Source: Pirellulales bacterium
Lineage (GTDB): Bacteria; Planctomycetota; Planctomycetia; Pirellulales; Lacipirellulaceae
Assembly: GCA_028279215.1 (NCBI GenBank)
Contig: JANQOF010000050.1
Location: forward strand, 27,610-91,609
Direction: 5' to 3'
DNA: 64,000 nucleotides
In this document: piece by piece, positions 63,135 through 64,000 of the stretch
Layout: every line of letters starts with the position of its first letter
How positions within the stretch are numbered: the first letter of the stretch is position 1
The notes under the pieces: model-generated
What the model was told of the DNA's origin: nothing
The model's input: only the letters and a program-made list of their open reading frames with translations
Databases searched by the model: none
Program-made: the position numbers and the translations under genes

Positions 63135-63596
63135 ATGAAAAAAGCGATGCTCGACCCTCGCGACCCCATCTTTGGAATGTTAGAGCGAGACCCGCGTTAC
63201 AAGCTCGATGCATATCAGTTCGTATTCGACGCGTTGCAGTTTGCTCAGCAGCGACTCGAATTGGGGACGCCCTACGCACCCGACGAGCTCAATCCTGACG
63301 ACGAGCTTGAGCACCAAGTCGAACACCACGTCTCGGGGCAAGAATTGTGTGAGGCAATTCGCCAGTATGCTCTCGAACAGTATGGCTTGGTGGCACAATG
63401 CGTGCTCGCCGAGTGGGGAGTGCGTAGCACTTCTGATTTCGGCGACATTGTGTTCAATTTGATCGAAATCCAACAGATGAAGAAAACGGAACACGATCGC
63501 CGCGAGGATTTCGACGACGTCTACGACTTCGATGTCGCCTTTCGCGAAGGGTTTGAAATAACCATGCCCGACTCGACCGAAGGGCCCCGGGCGTGA
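63135..63596 (+). CDS. Minf_1886-type conserved protein
   Basis: A 153-residue soluble protein starting MKKAMLDPRDPIFGMLERDP, with RYKLDAYQFVFDALQFAQQR and FNLIEIQQMKKTEHDRREDF. The family is restricted mainly to Planctomycetota and Verrucomicrobiota; its function is unknown. It lies 46 bases after ricT. The next gene overlaps its stop (GTGA). Confidence 0.85.
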   Translation: MKKAMLDPRDPIFGMLERDPRYKLDAYQFVFDALQFAQQRLELGTPYAPDELNPDDELEHQVEHHVSGQELCEAIRQYALEQYGLVAQCVLAEWGVRSTSDFGDIVFNLIEIQQMKKTEHDRREDFDDVYDFDVAFREGFEITMPDSTEGPRA

Positions 63597-63772
63597 GCCG
63601 CCGGAAATCACGGACTGGACGGACAACGCCGACCGAACCTGATGCTTCGACGCATGCGCCCCCAAAGTGGCCACCACCTAAGCCGCGGCCATGGATGTTG
63701 GTGGTGTCAGCGGTATGCGTGCTGGCATGGCTCGGATTCCTGGCCTATGTGGCATTCTCCAAAGGTGGTTAG
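63593..63772 (+). CDS. 59-residue single-span membrane protein
   Basis: Started at a GTG whose last two bases are in the TGA stop of the previous gene (GTGA overlap). A basic, Pro-rich N-terminus (RRKSRTGRTTPTEPDASTHA then PPKWPPPKPRPW) is followed by one membrane helix (MLVVSAVCVLAWLGFLAYVA) and FSKGG. Translational coupling supports it as a real gene. Function unknown. Confidence 0.65.
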   Translation: MSRRKSRTGRTTPTEPDASTHAPPKWPPPKPRPWMLVVSAVCVLAWLGFLAYVAFSKGG

Positions 63773-63902
63773 TGGGTGGTTCGTTTGCACTCGCTTAGGC
63801 CCTTCCCGAACGCTGGCTCGCTCAACCCTCGCGCGAGGCCAAATAGTGGTAGTGGTCCGGTTTTTGGTTGAAAGTTGACGGCTAGAGCGTGCGTGTGATA
63901 GC

Positions 63903-63925
63903 CCAGGTTGGCGCAGCCTACCTGG
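63903..63925. repeat. Intergenic hairpin at the right edge
   Basis: CCAGGT-T-GGC-GCA-GCC-T-ACCTGG forms a stem of nine pairs broken by one T-T mismatch, with a three-base loop. It lies in the 228 bases after the last gene, where no other feature is visible. It could be a terminator without T-tract or an intergenic repeat. Confidence 0.45.
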
Positions 63926-64000
63926 TTCGTGGAGCGACAAGAGGTGGTTGCCGTCGAAACCATGCCTCATGTAACTCGCGTCCCACTCACTGGTAGGCCT

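Noticed and set aside
1..64000. CRISPR array, rRNA, complete prophage or complete insertion sequence
   Set aside because: No regularly spaced repeats, rRNA-like stretches, phage structural genes or full transposase were seen.

Overview
The window looks like a chromosome segment of a planctomycete, most probably order Pirellulales. The evidence is a secreted protein ending in a dockerin-like Asp-Asn-Gly-Asp repeat plus a PEP-CTERM tail (25286-29035), a Minf_1886-type protein, DUF2760 beside an Hsp70, large FHA/kinase signalling proteins, a sulfatase, several TatA copies and tRNA genes without an encoded CCA. Genus cannot be named from sequence alone. No rRNA, CRISPR array or prophage is visible.

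Region 1, about 1-12.4 kb, is accessory DNA that resembles an integrative mobilisable element. It holds the N-terminal part of a MobF (TrwC/TraI-like) relaxase running off the left edge, an HTH/coiled-coil DNA-binding protein with a cluster of TGGTCA boxes upstream, an HTH Rep-like protein, a secreted protein of unknown function, a ParDE/RelBE-like toxin-antitoxin pair, an unknown gene, an IS3 scar, a two-gene Hachiman anti-phage system (HamA nuclease plus HamB helicase), and a tyrosine recombinase lying against tRNA-Val(CAC).

Region 2, 12.4-25 kb, returns to housekeeping-like DNA: three TatA-type reading frames (one only 29 codons), an ExbB-ExbD operon whose third gene joins a TonB-like N-terminus to a squalene-cyclase-type repeat domain, a lipoprotein, a BON-domain protein, a TlpA-like thioredoxin with calcium-binding-type repeats, tRNA-Ile and tRNA-Ala, a DUF2891 gene overlapping an Nramp-like transporter.

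Region 3, 25-37 kb, has a huge glycine-rich secreted protein built of about 160-residue super-repeats, a LuxR-type regulator overlapping its 3' end, a nucleoside hydrolase, trpD, an Hsp70-DUF2760 pair, a double hairpin, an OstA-like protein and a sulfatase.

Region 4, 37-44 kb, is the most unusual part: a Ser/Thr kinase fused to a tubulin/FtsZ-like domain, an FHA protein with a degenerate EAL domain, a receiver-degenerate GGDEF-CBS protein and a MoxR-unlike AAA+ ATPase with a long regulatory N-terminus. Together they look like a phosphorylation- and nucleotide-linked signalling module.

Region 5, 44-64 kb, is mainly core metabolism and information processing: asnS, a second Nramp-like carrier, a sugar isomerase, trxB, a short uvrC, a nucleotidyltransferase, a phosphosugar mutase, a cytochrome c'-like protein, a sigma factor, DUF423, a cyclophilin, rsmD, gluQ, an AcuI/YhdH oxidoreductase, pterin dehydratase, a NarL-like regulator, ricT and two small genes.
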